A DNA stretch of 64,000 nucleotides from Streptomyces sp. V3I8. GTDB taxonomy: Bacteria > Actinomycetota > Actinomycetes > Streptomycetales > Streptomycetaceae. Every line of letters begins with the position of its first letter. Positions within the stretch are counted from its first letter, which is position 1. The notes beneath the pieces were generated by a model that saw only the letters and a list, made by a program, of their open reading frames with translations, was not told the DNA's origin and searched no databases. Both the position numbers and the translations under genes were made by a program. This document shows positions 7,976 through 16,194 of the stretch, piece by piece. Location: NCBI RefSeq assembly GCF_030817535.1, contig NZ_JAUSZL010000002.1, forward strand, positions 6,696,001 through 6,760,000, in the 5' to 3' direction.

Positions 7976-8914
7976 ATGGCACAAGCCGCAGCCGTGGCGA
8001 AGCAGCCCGCGCCACCGAGGCGGCGCCGTGGCTCGGCGACGCCCCGCAGGCTCCCGTATCTGCTGATCGCCCCGGCGGGACTGCTGATGCTGGGCTTCAT
8101 CGCCTACCCGGTGCTCAGCGTCTTCTACTACAGCCTGCAGGACTACAACCCCACCAAACCGTGGCGCAACGGCTTCGCGGGCCTGGACAACTTCACGCAC
8201 GCCTTCACCGAGGACCCGCAGTTCTGGGACACCCTGGTCTTCAGCGGCAAGTGGGTCGTCGTCGAGGTCGGACTCCAGCTGATGTTCGGCCTGGCGCTCG
8301 CCCTGATCGTCAACCAGACCTTCGTGGGCCGCTCGCTCGGCCGCGCCATGGTCTTCTCGCCCTGGGCCGTCTCCGGCGTGCTCACCTCCGCGATCTGGGT
8401 GCTGCTCTACAACTCCCAGACGGGCATCACCCGTTACCTCGCGGACCTGGGCATCGGGGAGTACGGCACCAGCTGGCTCTCCGACACCTCGACGGTCTTC
8501 CCGGCGGTGGTGGTCGCGGACCTGTGGCGCGGCGTCCCCTTCTTCGCGATCCTCATCCTCGCCGACCTCCAGTCCGTCTCGAAGGACCTGTACGAGGCCG
8601 CCGAGGTCGACGGCGCGAGCCGCCTGCGGCAGTTCGTGCACATCACGCTGCCGCACCTCAAGGACGCGATCATCCTCTCCACGCTGCTGCGCGCGGTGTG
8701 GGAGTTCAACAACGTCGACCTGCTCTACACGCTCACCGGCGGCGGACCCGCGGGGGAGACGACCACACTCCCGCTCTACATCGCCAACACCAGCGTCGAC
8801 GCGCACAACTTCGGCTACGCCTCGGCCCTGACCACCGTCGCGTTCGTGATCCTCCTCTTCTGTTCGATGGTCTACCTGCGGCTGAGCAAGTTCGGAGTGG
8901 GTGGGGACAAGTGA
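7976..8914 (+). CDS. Carbohydrate ABC transporter permease (MalF/UgpA type)
   Basis: This 312-residue integral membrane protein has six predicted membrane segments. The EAA loop EAAEVDGASRLRQFVHITLP contacts the ATPase. The N-terminus is a basic cytoplasmic tail (PPRRRRGSATPRR). The ATG at 7976 follows an ACGGAGAA ribosome site. A GTG further up at 7901 is in frame but lies in the operator, so it was rejected. It pairs with the next gene to form the CUT1-class channel for oligosaccharides. No ATPase gene is nearby; Streptomyces normally energises such systems with a shared MsiK ATPase encoded elsewhere. Confidence 0.92.
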   Translation: MAQAAAVAKQPAPPRRRRGSATPRRLPYLLIAPAGLLMLGFIAYPVLSVFYYSLQDYNPTKPWRNGFAGLDNFTHAFTEDPQFWDTLVFSGKWVVVEVGLQLMFGLALALIVNQTFVGRSLGRAMVFSPWAVSGVLTSAIWVLLYNSQTGITRYLADLGIGEYGTSWLSDTSTVFPAVVVADLWRGVPFFAILILADLQSVSKDLYEAAEVDGASRLRQFVHITLPHLKDAIILSTLLRAVWEFNNVDLLYTLTGGGPAGETTTLPLYIANTSVDAHNFGYASALTTVAFVILLFCSMVYLRLSKFGVGGDK

Positions 8915-9813
8915 TCACCAAGGACATCGACACCATCGCCCCGGCCGTGCCCGCGCCGGTGGCCGACGAACCGCCGCAGCGCCCGCGCAGGGGCCGGCGC
9001 GCCTGGGACGAGGCCCCGCGCTGGCAGATCTACCTCCCGCTCGGCATCTACCTCCTCTTCACGCTCGTCCCCTTCTACTGGATCCTGCTCTTCGCCCTCA
9101 GGCCGACCGGCTCCACCTCGCTCGTGCCCTGGCCGATGACCTTCGAGCACTTCGACAAGGTCTGGAACGACCGCAGCTTCGGCACGTACTTCGAGAACAG
9201 CCTCTACGTCGGACTCGCCACGCTGGTCATGACCACGGTCGTCGCACTGGCCGGCGGCTACGCCCTGGCCCGCTTCGACTTCAAGGTCAAGCGCGTCTTC
9301 ATGCTGGCGCTGCTCTGCTCGCAGTTCGTGCCGGGCGCGCTGCTCCTGGTGCCGCTGTTCCAGATCTTCGCCGAACTGCAGATGATCAACTCGCTGGGCA
9401 GCGTCATCATCGCCGAGACCGTCTTCCAGCTGCCGCTGTCGATGATCCTGCTCAGCGGCTTCATCCGGAACGTGCCGTACTCCCTGGAGGAGGCCGCCTG
9501 GGTCGACGGCTGCAACCGCTTCACCGGCTTCCGGGTCGTCGTCCTGCCGCTGCTGCGGCCCGGACTGATCGCGGTCGGCTCCTTCGCCTTCGTGCACTCC
9601 TGGAACCACTTCCTGTTCGCCCTGATGTTCCTCAGCAACCAGGAGAAGCAGACGATCCCCGTTGGCCTCAACAGCCTGATGAGCGCCGACAGCGTCGACC
9701 TCGGCGCACTCGCCGCCGGCGGCATCGTCGCGGCCGTGCCCGTCGTGATCGTCTTCGCCTTCATCCAGAAGTGGCTCATCACGGGCTTCAGCGCCGGGGC
9801 GGTGAAGGGATGA
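8911..9813 (+). CDS. Carbohydrate ABC transporter permease (MalG/UgpE type)
   Basis: This 300-residue partner permease starts at GTG 8911, overlapping the previous stop (GTGA). It has six membrane segments. The EAA motif is EEAAWVDGCNRFTGFRVVVLP, and the segment VPLFQIFAELQMINSLGSV is typical of MalG-like proteins. Its long cytoplasmic N-terminus is rich in Pro and Arg. With the upstream permease and the lipoprotein encoded at 13706 it should import a plant-wall oligosaccharide, possibly an arabino- or galacturono-oligomer. It is co-translated with the oxidoreductase that follows. Confidence 0.92.
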   Translation: MITKDIDTIAPAVPAPVADEPPQRPRRGRRAWDEAPRWQIYLPLGIYLLFTLVPFYWILLFALRPTGSTSLVPWPMTFEHFDKVWNDRSFGTYFENSLYVGLATLVMTTVVALAGGYALARFDFKVKRVFMLALLCSQFVPGALLLVPLFQIFAELQMINSLGSVIIAETVFQLPLSMILLSGFIRNVPYSLEEAAWVDGCNRFTGFRVVVLPLLRPGLIAVGSFAFVHSWNHFLFALMFLSNQEKQTIPVGLNSLMSADSVDLGALAAGGIVAAVPVVIVFAFIQKWLITGFSAGAVKG

Positions 9814-10991
9814 GCGACCACGGGGGACCTCTTCCCGTCGTCCTGGCGGGCGCCCGCGGGCACGGCCGCTGGCATCTGCAGAACATCCGCCGCCTCCAGG
9901 ACAAGGGCGTGGTGCGGCTCGCGGGGATCTGCGAGCTGACCCCGCTCACCCCGGAGGAACTGGACGGCTTCTTCACCGCCGGTGCCGGTGAACTTCCGCA
10001 GCAGTCAGCCGACTTCGGGTCCCTGCTGGACTCCACCGGCGCCGCGGTGGCCGTGATCTGCACGCCCATCCCCACCCACACCGACCTGGCGCTGACGGCC
10101 GCCGCCAGGGGCGTGCACCTGCTCCTCGAGAAGCCGCCGGCCCCGTCGTACGCCGAGTTCCGCCGGATGGCCGACGGGGTCGCGGCGGCCGGGGTGGTGT
10201 GCCAGATCGGCTTCCAGTCGATGGGATCGCACGCCGTGCCCGCGATCCGGGAGCTGATCGCGAAGGGCACCATCGGCCGCGTGCAGGGCATCGGCGGGGC
10301 CGGGGCCTGGGGCCGCGCAGAGGAGTACTACCGCCGCGCGCCCTGGGCGGGACGGCGCCGGATGAACGGGGCCGACGTCGTCGACGGCGTACTGACGAAC
10401 CCCCTCGCCCACGCCGTGGCCACCGCCCTCGCACTCGACGGCGCCACCCGCGCCGAGGACGTCGCCGGCATCGAGACCGAGTTGCTGCGCGCCAACGACA
10501 TCGAGTCCGACGACACCTCCTGCGTCCGCGTCACCACCACGGGCGGCAACCGGATCACCGTCGCCGCGACCCTGTGCGCCGAACGCCCCGACGAGCCGTA
10601 CGTCCTCGTGCACGGCGCCGACGGGCGCATCACCTTCTGGTACAAGCAGGACCGCGTCCTCGTCCAGCGCTCGGGGCACGGTCCGCAGGAACTCACGTAC
10701 GGCAGGACCGATCTGCTGGAGAACCTGGCCGAGCATCTCGAAGGCCGGGCCGCGCTGCTGGTCACCCCCGACGGGACGGGCGCCTTCATGAAGGTCGTCG
10801 AAGCGATCCGGCAGGCGCCGGACCCGGTCGCGCTGCCCCGGGACGCCTGGTACCTCGACGCCGACGAGAACCGTCGGGTCGTGGCCGGGGTCGACGGACT
10901 CGTCGCGGCCGCCGCCGACACCCTCGCCCTCTACTCCGAGCTGGGCGCCTCCTGGGCGGTCCCGCGGCCCCAGAAAGAGGTGAGCACCTGA
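9810..10991 (+). CDS. Gfo/Idh/MocA-family NAD(P)-dependent oxidoreductase
   Basis: The 393-residue protein carries an N-terminal Rossmann fold (VVLAGARGHGRWHLQNI, a variant GxGxxG written GARGHGR). The family signature LLLEKPPAPSYAEF, with EKP, is at about 103-116. A C-terminal alpha/beta dimerisation domain contains NPLAHAV, where a catalytic His is expected. Family members oxidise or epimerise sugars and sugar acids, or dehydrogenate glycosides. The gene overlaps the permease stop (ATGA) and is followed at once by a DUF6807 gene, so the imported sugar or its acid is the probable substrate. The nucleotide-binding glycine motif is unusual (ARGHGR), which could alter cofactor choice. Confidence 0.85.
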   Translation: MSDHGGPLPVVLAGARGHGRWHLQNIRRLQDKGVVRLAGICELTPLTPEELDGFFTAGAGELPQQSADFGSLLDSTGAAVAVICTPIPTHTDLALTAAARGVHLLLEKPPAPSYAEFRRMADGVAAAGVVCQIGFQSMGSHAVPAIRELIAKGTIGRVQGIGGAGAWGRAEEYYRRAPWAGRRRMNGADVVDGVLTNPLAHAVATALALDGATRAEDVAGIETELLRANDIESDDTSCVRVTTTGGNRITVAATLCAERPDEPYVLVHGADGRITFWYKQDRVLVQRSGHGPQELTYGRTDLLENLAEHLEGRAALLVTPDGTGAFMKVVEAIRQAPDPVALPRDAWYLDADENRRVVAGVDGLVAAAADTLALYSELGASWAVPRPQKEVST

Positions 10992-11833
10992 TGAGCACCG
11001 AGTCGCTGGTCCTGCGCGTCGCGGGCCGTCCGGTCGGCCGGTACACCGCCCGGCCCGAGCTCGCGCCGGCCCTGTCGCCGCGTCCGTACCTGCACCCCGT
11101 CACCACCCTGGCCGGCACGGCCGTCACGGAGCTCAGCCCCGCCGACCACCTCCATCACCTCGGCGTCGGTGTCGCCGTTCCCGACGTCGAGGGGTACAAC
11201 TTCTGGGGCGGCCGCACCTTCGTACGCGACCGGGGCCCCACCGAGCTGGACAACCACGGCGCCCAGCGGCACTTCGCGTTCCAGCTGTCCGACCCGGACG
11301 GCTTCGTGGAGGAGCTGCGCTGGGTCGCCGACGGAACCGAGCTGCTGCGTGAGCGGCGTACGGTCGCGGCGACCGAACTGACCGACGCCGCCTGGGCGCT
11401 GGACTTCACCTTCTCGCTCACCAACACGACCTCCGGGCCCCTGTCGATCGGCAGCCCGGCCACCAACGGCCGGCCCGGCGCGGCCTACGGCGGGTTCTTC
11501 TGGCGGGCCCGCAAGGAGGCCGAGCCGCCCGCCGTGTTCACCGCGGGCGGCGAGGGCGAGGACGCGGTGCACGGATCGCGGGCCGGCTGGGTGGCGCTCG
11601 CGGGCGCCGGCTGGACGCTGGTGTTCGCCGGTGCCACGGACCGCACCCGCCGCGACCCGTGGTTCGTGCGCACCACCGAGTACCCGGGCGTCGGCTCGTC
11701 CCTCGCCCACGAGGAGCGGCTGCCGGTCCCGGCCGGGGAGACCGTCGTACGCCGGGTCGTCACCGTCGTCGCCGACGGCCGGCTCGACCCGAGCGAGGCG
11801 GCGGCCCTCGTCCGCAAGGCGGTGAGCCCGTGA
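10991..11833 (+). CDS. DUF6807 (PmoA-like) beta-sandwich protein of unknown function
   Basis: This 280-residue cytoplasmic protein has no signal peptide. It shows the family's SPRPYLHPVTTLAG and DHLHHLGVGVAVPDV motifs near the N-terminus, and NGRPGAAYGGFFWRA in the second half. The histidines of the LHP and DHLHHLG motifs could form a metal or sugar site. The family is often labelled methane oxygenase PmoA in databases, which is misleading here; no membrane segments exist. It starts one base inside the Gfo/Idh stop and ends inside the GH43 start, so it belongs to a tight sugar-catabolic operon. Likely a carbohydrate-active enzyme or aldose-handling protein, but the reaction is not known to me. 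Confidence 0.7.
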   Translation: MSTESLVLRVAGRPVGRYTARPELAPALSPRPYLHPVTTLAGTAVTELSPADHLHHLGVGVAVPDVEGYNFWGGRTFVRDRGPTELDNHGAQRHFAFQLSDPDGFVEELRWVADGTELLRERRTVAATELTDAAWALDFTFSLTNTTSGPLSIGSPATNGRPGAAYGGFFWRARKEAEPPAVFTAGGEGEDAVHGSRAGWVALAGAGWTLVFAGATDRTRRDPWFVRTTEYPGVGSSLAHEERLPVPAGETVVRRVVTVVADGRLDPSEAAALVRKAVSP

Positions 11834-13422
11834 GCGGCCAGGGCATCCCCGCCTTCACCGCCGACCTCGGCGACGGCACGTACCGCAACCCGGTCCTGGA
11901 CGCCGACTGGTCGGACCCCGACCTGCTGCGCGTCGGCGACGACTACTACCTGACCGCCTCCAGCTTCGGCCGGGCCCCGGGCCTGCCGCTGCTGCACTCC
12001 CGCGACCTGGTCAACTGGACCCTCGTCGGCCACGCCCTGCACCGCCTGGAGCCGGCGGACGAGTTCGCCACGCCGCGGCACGACTGCGGCGTCTGGGCGC
12101 CGGCGCTGCGGTACCACGACGACCGGTTCTGGATCTTCTGGGGCGACCCCGACCACGGCGTCTACCAGATCAACGCCCCCGGGATACGCGGCCCCTGGAC
12201 CGCCCCGCACCTCCTCAAGGCCGGCAAGGGGCTCATCGACGCCTGCCCGCTGTGGGACGAGGAGAGCGGCGAGGCCTACCTCGTGCACGGCTGGGCCAAG
12301 TCCCGCTCCGGCATCAAGAACCGGCTCACCGGCCACCGGATGCGGCCCGACGCCACCGGCCTGCTCGACGAGGGCAAGGTGATCGTGGACGGCGACCGCA
12401 TCCCCGGCTGGTTCACGCTGGAGGGGCCGAAGCTGTACCGGCACGACGGCTGGTTCTGGATCTTCGCCCCGGCGGGCGGGGTCGAGACCGGCTGGCAGGG
12501 CGCCTTCCGCTCGCGCGGCTTCTTCGGGCCGTACGAGGAGAGGGTCGTCCTGGAGCAGGGCGACACCGACGTCAACGGGCCCCACCAGGGCGGTTGGGTG
12601 AGCACCCCGTCCGGCGAGCACTGGTTCGCGCACTTCCAGCACAAGGGCGCGTACGGAAGGGTCGTCCACCTCCAGCCGATGCGCTGGGGCACCGACGGCT
12701 GGCCGGTCATCGGCGACCGGGGCACCCCCGTCGCCGTGCACCGCAAGCCCGACCTGCCGCGGCAGCCGCTCTCCGCGCCCGCCACCGACGACGACTTCCC
12801 CGGCGGGCGGTACGGGCGGCAGTGGTCGTGGACCGCCAACCGGCAGGACGGCTGGGCGACCCAGCACTCCGGCGACGGGCTGCGGCTGACCTGTGTACGG
12901 TCGGCGGACGCGCATGACCTGCGCAGGCTGCCGGGCGTGCTCACCCAGCGGCTGCCCGGCAGGCACTGCACCGTCGAGGTCGGGCTGCGGCTCGACGCCG
13001 ACCAGCCGGGCGCGCGGGCCGGACTCGCCGTCCTCGGCGACGCGTTCGGCTGGATCGGGCTCGAACGGGGGGCCGACGGGACGGTCCACCTCGTGCACCG
13101 GTTCGCCGAGTCGGTCGCGGACCGGGAGCGGGACGCCGCCCATCCGCGGATGGCCCCCCAGGGACGGGTCCGGCTGCGGATCGAGGCCGGCGCGGGGGCG
13201 CGCTGCCGGTTCTCCTGCGACCTGGGCACCGGCAGCGGCTGGGAGCCCTCCGGGCAGGTCTTCGCCGCCACTCCCTGGCGCTGGGTCGGTGCCCTGCTCG
13301 GCCTCTTCGGGGTCGCGCCGGCCGGCGCGGGACACGCCGGATCGGCCACGTTCACGCAGTTCCGGATCACCGGCCGCCGCGCTGTCGGCGGGACCGGCCG
13401 CACCGCCGCGCCACCTGCCTGA
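11830..13422 (+). CDS. Cytoplasmic GH43-family glycosidase (arabinofuranosidase/xylosidase type)
   Basis: The 530-residue product is a five-bladed beta-propeller glycoside hydrolase family 43 enzyme with a C-terminal concanavalin-like beta-sandwich (from about residue 318). The catalytic base lies in NPVLDADWSDPDLLRVGD, the pKa modulator Asp in ACPLWDEESG (LIDACPLW), and the acid Glu probably in FTLEGPKLYR. GTG 11830 overlaps the DUF6807 stop. There is no signal peptide, so it cleaves imported oligosaccharides. GH43 enzymes with this two-domain plan release arabinose, xylose or galactose from side chains of hemicellulose or pectin. It is the last gene of the permease operon. Confidence 0.88.
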   Translation: MSGQGIPAFTADLGDGTYRNPVLDADWSDPDLLRVGDDYYLTASSFGRAPGLPLLHSRDLVNWTLVGHALHRLEPADEFATPRHDCGVWAPALRYHDDRFWIFWGDPDHGVYQINAPGIRGPWTAPHLLKAGKGLIDACPLWDEESGEAYLVHGWAKSRSGIKNRLTGHRMRPDATGLLDEGKVIVDGDRIPGWFTLEGPKLYRHDGWFWIFAPAGGVETGWQGAFRSRGFFGPYEERVVLEQGDTDVNGPHQGGWVSTPSGEHWFAHFQHKGAYGRVVHLQPMRWGTDGWPVIGDRGTPVAVHRKPDLPRQPLSAPATDDDFPGGRYGRQWSWTANRQDGWATQHSGDGLRLTCVRSADAHDLRRLPGVLTQRLPGRHCTVEVGLRLDADQPGARAGLAVLGDAFGWIGLERGADGTVHLVHRFAESVADRERDAAHPRMAPQGRVRLRIEAGAGARCRFSCDLGTGSGWEPSGQVFAATPWRWVGALLGLFGVAPAGAGHAGSATFTQFRITGRRAVGGTGRTAAPPA

Positions 13423-13705
13423 CCGCACGACGTCATCACCGTAGTGAGCCTGTGGGGAGCCGCAATGACGCACTTCCGTAGCAAGCGCTTGCCGAGACGG
13501 GGCGGGCGGGCCCCGACGGCGGCCGTCGCCGTGCCGGTGCCCGTGTTCCCGGGGTTCCGGAAGCGGCTCGGCACCGGCACCGGTACGGGCACCGGTCGCC
13601 GTTCCTGACCTCCACCACCGCACCACCGCGCACCGGCACCACCGCGCACCGGCACCACCGCGCACCGGCACAACCCTCGTTGGATCCAGAAGAAGAGAGC
13701 CGATC
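13423..13705. other. Leader of the sugar-binding lipoprotein gene, with repeats
   Basis: The 283-base gap contains the 12-bp operator at 13481-13492 and a GC-rich segment with several GCACCGG/CCGGTGC half-sites at about 13536-13600. It also holds three tandem 16-base units of the type ACCACCGCGCACCGGC at about 13621-13676. A GGAAGAAGAGA-like purine stretch (AGAAGAAGAGAG) then leads to the ATG at 13706. The tandem units are probably slippage-derived. Confidence 0.5.
13481..13492. promoter_or_regulatory. Perfect LacI-type palindrome before the sugar-binding protein gene
   Basis: GCAAGCGCTTGC is a perfect 12-base inverted repeat and shares the AAGCGCTTGC core with the site at 7903-7916. It indicates that one LacI-family repressor controls both the permease operon and the separately transcribed binding protein. 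Confidence 0.6.
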
Positions 13706-15076
13706 ATGAAGAGCAGCATCCGCAGGAGCAGCAGAGGAGCGCGCCGCTCCGTCACCGCCGTCGCCGTGAGCGCCGTGCTCGCGCTGACGGCCACCGCGTG
13801 CGGCGACGACGGCAACGGTTCGTCGGGCGACAAGGGCGCCGAAGGCAGCGGCAAGGGCGAGATCACCTTCTGGGACAACAACGGCGGTGTCCGCACCGAC
13901 ATCTGGAAGGAGATCATCGCCGACTTCGAGAAGGCGAACCCGGACATCGACGTCAAGTACGTCCCGATCGCCGCCACCGAGTACCAGTCGAAGGTCGACA
14001 CCTCCATCCAGGCCAAGGGTCTGCCGGACGTCGGCGGTGTCGGCGCGGCGATGCTCGCGGGCTTCGCCGCGCAGAACGCGCTGGAGCCGCTGGACGACCG
14101 CCTCGGCAAGTCCTCGCTGAACGGCAAGCTCAACGAGGACATGGTCAAGTCGCTGAAGGCGGCGGGCGGCGGCGGCGCCGACGACAGCACGCTGTACTCG
14201 GTGCCGACCTCCGCCAACAACGGCGTCCTGTACTACCGCACCGACCTGTTCAAGTCGGCCGGTCTGGAGGCGCCGACCACCTGGGACGCGTTCTACGAGG
14301 CCGCCGACAAGCTCACCGACAAGGACGAGAACGCCTTCGGCTACACCATCCGCGGGGGCGCCGGGTCCATCGCCCAGGCACTGGACGCGATGTACGGGCA
14401 GTCCGGCATCACGTCCTTCTGGGACGCCGGCAACGAGAAGACCACGGTCGACGACCCGAAGAACGTGGCGGCCCTGGAGAAGTACACGGGCCTCTTCAAG
14501 AAGGTCACGCCGGCCGCCGACCTCAACAACGACTTCACCAAGATGGTCGCGCAGTGGGACTCCGGCACGATCGGCATGCTCAACCACAACCTGGGCTCCT
14601 ACCAGGACCATGTGAAGGCGCTGGGCGCCGACAAGTTCCGCGGCATCCCGCAGCCGATCGGGCCCGGCGGCAAGCGGGTCCAGGTGTCCAATCCCGTCGA
14701 CGGGCTCGGCATCTTCAAGACCTCCAAGAACAAGGACGCCGCCTGGAAGTTCATCGAGTTCGCCACGGCGGAGGCGCAGAACTCCAAGTTCAACGAGTCC
14801 GCGGGGCAGGTGCCGGCCAACACCGATGCCGCGAAGGCGGCGTGGGTCTCGAAGGCCGAGCCGACCGAGCTGGCCGCCGAGGCGCTGAGCGACGGGTCCA
14901 CCACGATCGTGCAGCTGCCGTACTACCTGCCCGACTGGAACACCATCTCCAAGACGGACAACGAGCCGGCGTTCCAGAAGGTGCTGAACGGGTCGTTGAG
15001 CGAGAAGGAGTTCCTGGGCACGCTTGCCGATCAGCTCAACGAGGCGCAGGCGGAGTGGAACGAGCAGAAGGGTTAG
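13706..15076 (+). CDS. Sugar-binding lipoprotein of the carbohydrate ABC importer
   Basis: The 456-residue protein has a basic n-region, a hydrophobic core and a lipobox LTATAC with Cys32 as the lipidation site. An acidic/glycine linker follows (DDGNGSSGDKGAEGSG). The mature part is a family-1 solute-binding protein (EITFWDNNGGV, FEKANPDIDVKYVP, DFTKMVAQWDSGTIGM). It sits on the outer face of the membrane and delivers oligosaccharide to the permeases encoded at 7976-9813. It is in its own transcription unit with its own LacI-type operator and purine-rich ribosome site, which allows higher expression than the permeases. Confidence 0.92.
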   Translation: MKSSIRRSSRGARRSVTAVAVSAVLALTATACGDDGNGSSGDKGAEGSGKGEITFWDNNGGVRTDIWKEIIADFEKANPDIDVKYVPIAATEYQSKVDTSIQAKGLPDVGGVGAAMLAGFAAQNALEPLDDRLGKSSLNGKLNEDMVKSLKAAGGGGADDSTLYSVPTSANNGVLYYRTDLFKSAGLEAPTTWDAFYEAADKLTDKDENAFGYTIRGGAGSIAQALDAMYGQSGITSFWDAGNEKTTVDDPKNVAALEKYTGLFKKVTPAADLNNDFTKMVAQWDSGTIGMLNHNLGSYQDHVKALGADKFRGIPQPIGPGGKRVQVSNPVDGLGIFKTSKNKDAAWKFIEFATAEAQNSKFNESAGQVPANTDAAKAAWVSKAEPTELAAEALSDGSTTIVQLPYYLPDWNTISKTDNEPAFQKVLNGSLSEKEFLGTLADQLNEAQAEWNEQKG

Positions 15077-15174
15077 TCGGGTCTGTACGGGCCTGTGCGG
15101 GTCTGTTACCTGTACGGGTCGGTCGGCCCGGAGGTCAGGAGGTCGTGGGGAGCTGCGGGTCCGTTGTGGCTGGT

Positions 15175-15217
15175 CGCGCAGTTCCCCGCGCCCCTGAAGG
15201 ACTGCGCGGTTTCCCGT
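15175..15217. repeat. Dispersed Streptomyces intergenic element, one arm
   Basis: GCGCAGTTCCCCGCGCCCCTGAA at 15175-15197 is one arm of an element that recurs at 23871, 23930, 28530, 34990-35064, 38850 and 40264-40331. In the complete copies it forms a long hairpin with its inverse complement. Here only a weak partner (ACTGCGC at 15201) is left. It lies in the 169-base gap after the lipoprotein gene and may act as a transcription stop. Confidence 0.75.
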
Positions 15218-15245
15218 GTCCCCTGAAGGCGAAAGGCACATCGGT

Positions 15246-16046
15246 ATGAGCCTCACCCGTAGACAGGTCACCACCGCGGCGCTCGCCGGCGTTCCGCTCG
15301 CCGTGGCGGGGACGGGACCCGCCGTCGCCGCCGCCTCGGCGCGGCCCCACGGGCGCACGCTCTTCATCGCCGGCGATTCCACCGCCGCCCAGAAGTACGC
15401 CGACGCCGCGCCCGAGACCGGGTGGGGCATGGCCCTCCCGTTCTTCCTGCGCGAGCGGCTCACCGTCGCCAACCACGCCGTGAACGGCCGGAGTTCGAAG
15501 AGCTTCGTCGACGAAGGGCGGCTCGACGCCGTGCTCGCCGCCGTCCGGCCCGGCGACCTCCTGCTGGTCCAGTTCGGGCACAACGACTCCAAGGCCGCCG
15601 ACCCCACGCGCTACACCGAGCCGTGGACGACCTACCAGGACTATCTCCGGCAGTACGTCGACGGGGCGCGGGCGCGGGGGGTCCGGCCGGTGCTGGCCAC
15701 GTCCGTGGAGCGGCGGAAGTTCGACGCCGACGGGAACGCCGTGCCGACGCACGGCGAGTATCCGGCGGCCATGAAGGCCCTCGCCGCGGAGGAGGGGGTG
15801 GCTCTCCTCGACGTCCAGGCCCTGTCCATCGCGTTGTGGCAGGAGCTGGGGGTCGAGGAGACGAAGAAGTTCTTCAACTGGACCGACGTCGAACAGGACA
15901 ACACGCACTTCAATCCGCCGGGGGCCGTCGCCGTGGCCCGGATGGTGGCGCGGGAGTCGGTGCGGCGCAGGGTGCTCGGGGCCCGGGACGTCCGGCGGCT
16001 GGACGAGGTGATCCCCGAGTCCTGGATCAGCTGGCCCGAACCGTAG
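15246..16046 (+). CDS. Secreted SGNH/GDSL rhamnogalacturonan acetylesterase (CE12-like)
   Basis: This 266-residue SGNH hydrolase has all four blocks: FIAGDST (nucleophile Ser45), the Gly block (HAVNGRSSKSF), FGHND with the oxyanion Asn, and DNTHFN with the catalytic Asp-His pair. The N-terminus TRRQVTTAALAGVPLAV is a twin-arginine-type signal, and AVAA looks like the cleavage region. CE12 enzymes remove acetyl groups from rhamnogalacturonan or other pectic chains, exposing the backbone to lyases. It is followed by pectate lyase and pectin methylesterase genes. The ATG at 15246 has a weak AAGGCGAAAGG purine ribosome site. Confidence 0.86.
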   Translation: MSLTRRQVTTAALAGVPLAVAGTGPAVAAASARPHGRTLFIAGDSTAAQKYADAAPETGWGMALPFFLRERLTVANHAVNGRSSKSFVDEGRLDAVLAAVRPGDLLLVQFGHNDSKAADPTRYTEPWTTYQDYLRQYVDGARARGVRPVLATSVERRKFDADGNAVPTHGEYPAAMKALAAEEGVALLDVQALSIALWQELGVEETKKFFNWTDVEQDNTHFNPPGAVAVARMVARESVRRRVLGARDVRRLDEVIPESWISWPEP

Positions 16047-16048
16047 TA

Positions 16049-16072
16049 CCGCCGGGGCCGCGGGCCCGGCGG
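16049..16072 (+). terminator. Hairpin after the acetylesterase gene
   Basis: CCGCCGGG (16049-16056) and CCCGGCGG (16065-16072) pair across an 8-base loop directly after the stop codon. No T-run follows, as is usual for Streptomyces terminators. Confidence 0.45.
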
Positions 16073-16126
16073 ACCACCCGTTACCCGTTCCCCGTGCTCA
16101 GAAGTCAGAAGTCGGAAGACGCAACT

Positions 16127-16168
16127 CAGAAACCGGAAGACAGAAGCCGGAAGACAGAAGCCGGAAGT
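16127..16168 (+). repeat. Three tandem 14-base purine-rich repeats in the pectate lyase leader
   Basis: CAGAAACCGGAAGA, CAGAAGCCGGAAGA and CAGAAGCCGGAAGT lie head to tail at 16127-16168. Degenerate copies flank them (from about 16100 and to about 16180). The array ends just before the ribosome site GAAAGGA. It forms an almost pure purine leader and could act on transcript stability, translation or expression variation by slippage. Confidence 0.8.
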
Positions 16169-16194
16169 CGGAAGACTGAAAGGAATCCCGCATC

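Noticed and set aside
13465..13608. 47-codon plus-strand ORF (MTHFRSKRLPRRGGR...) in the leader of the binding-protein gene
   Set aside because: The LacI-type palindrome lies inside it, it ends in TGTGTG low-complexity sequence, and nothing indicates coding selection.
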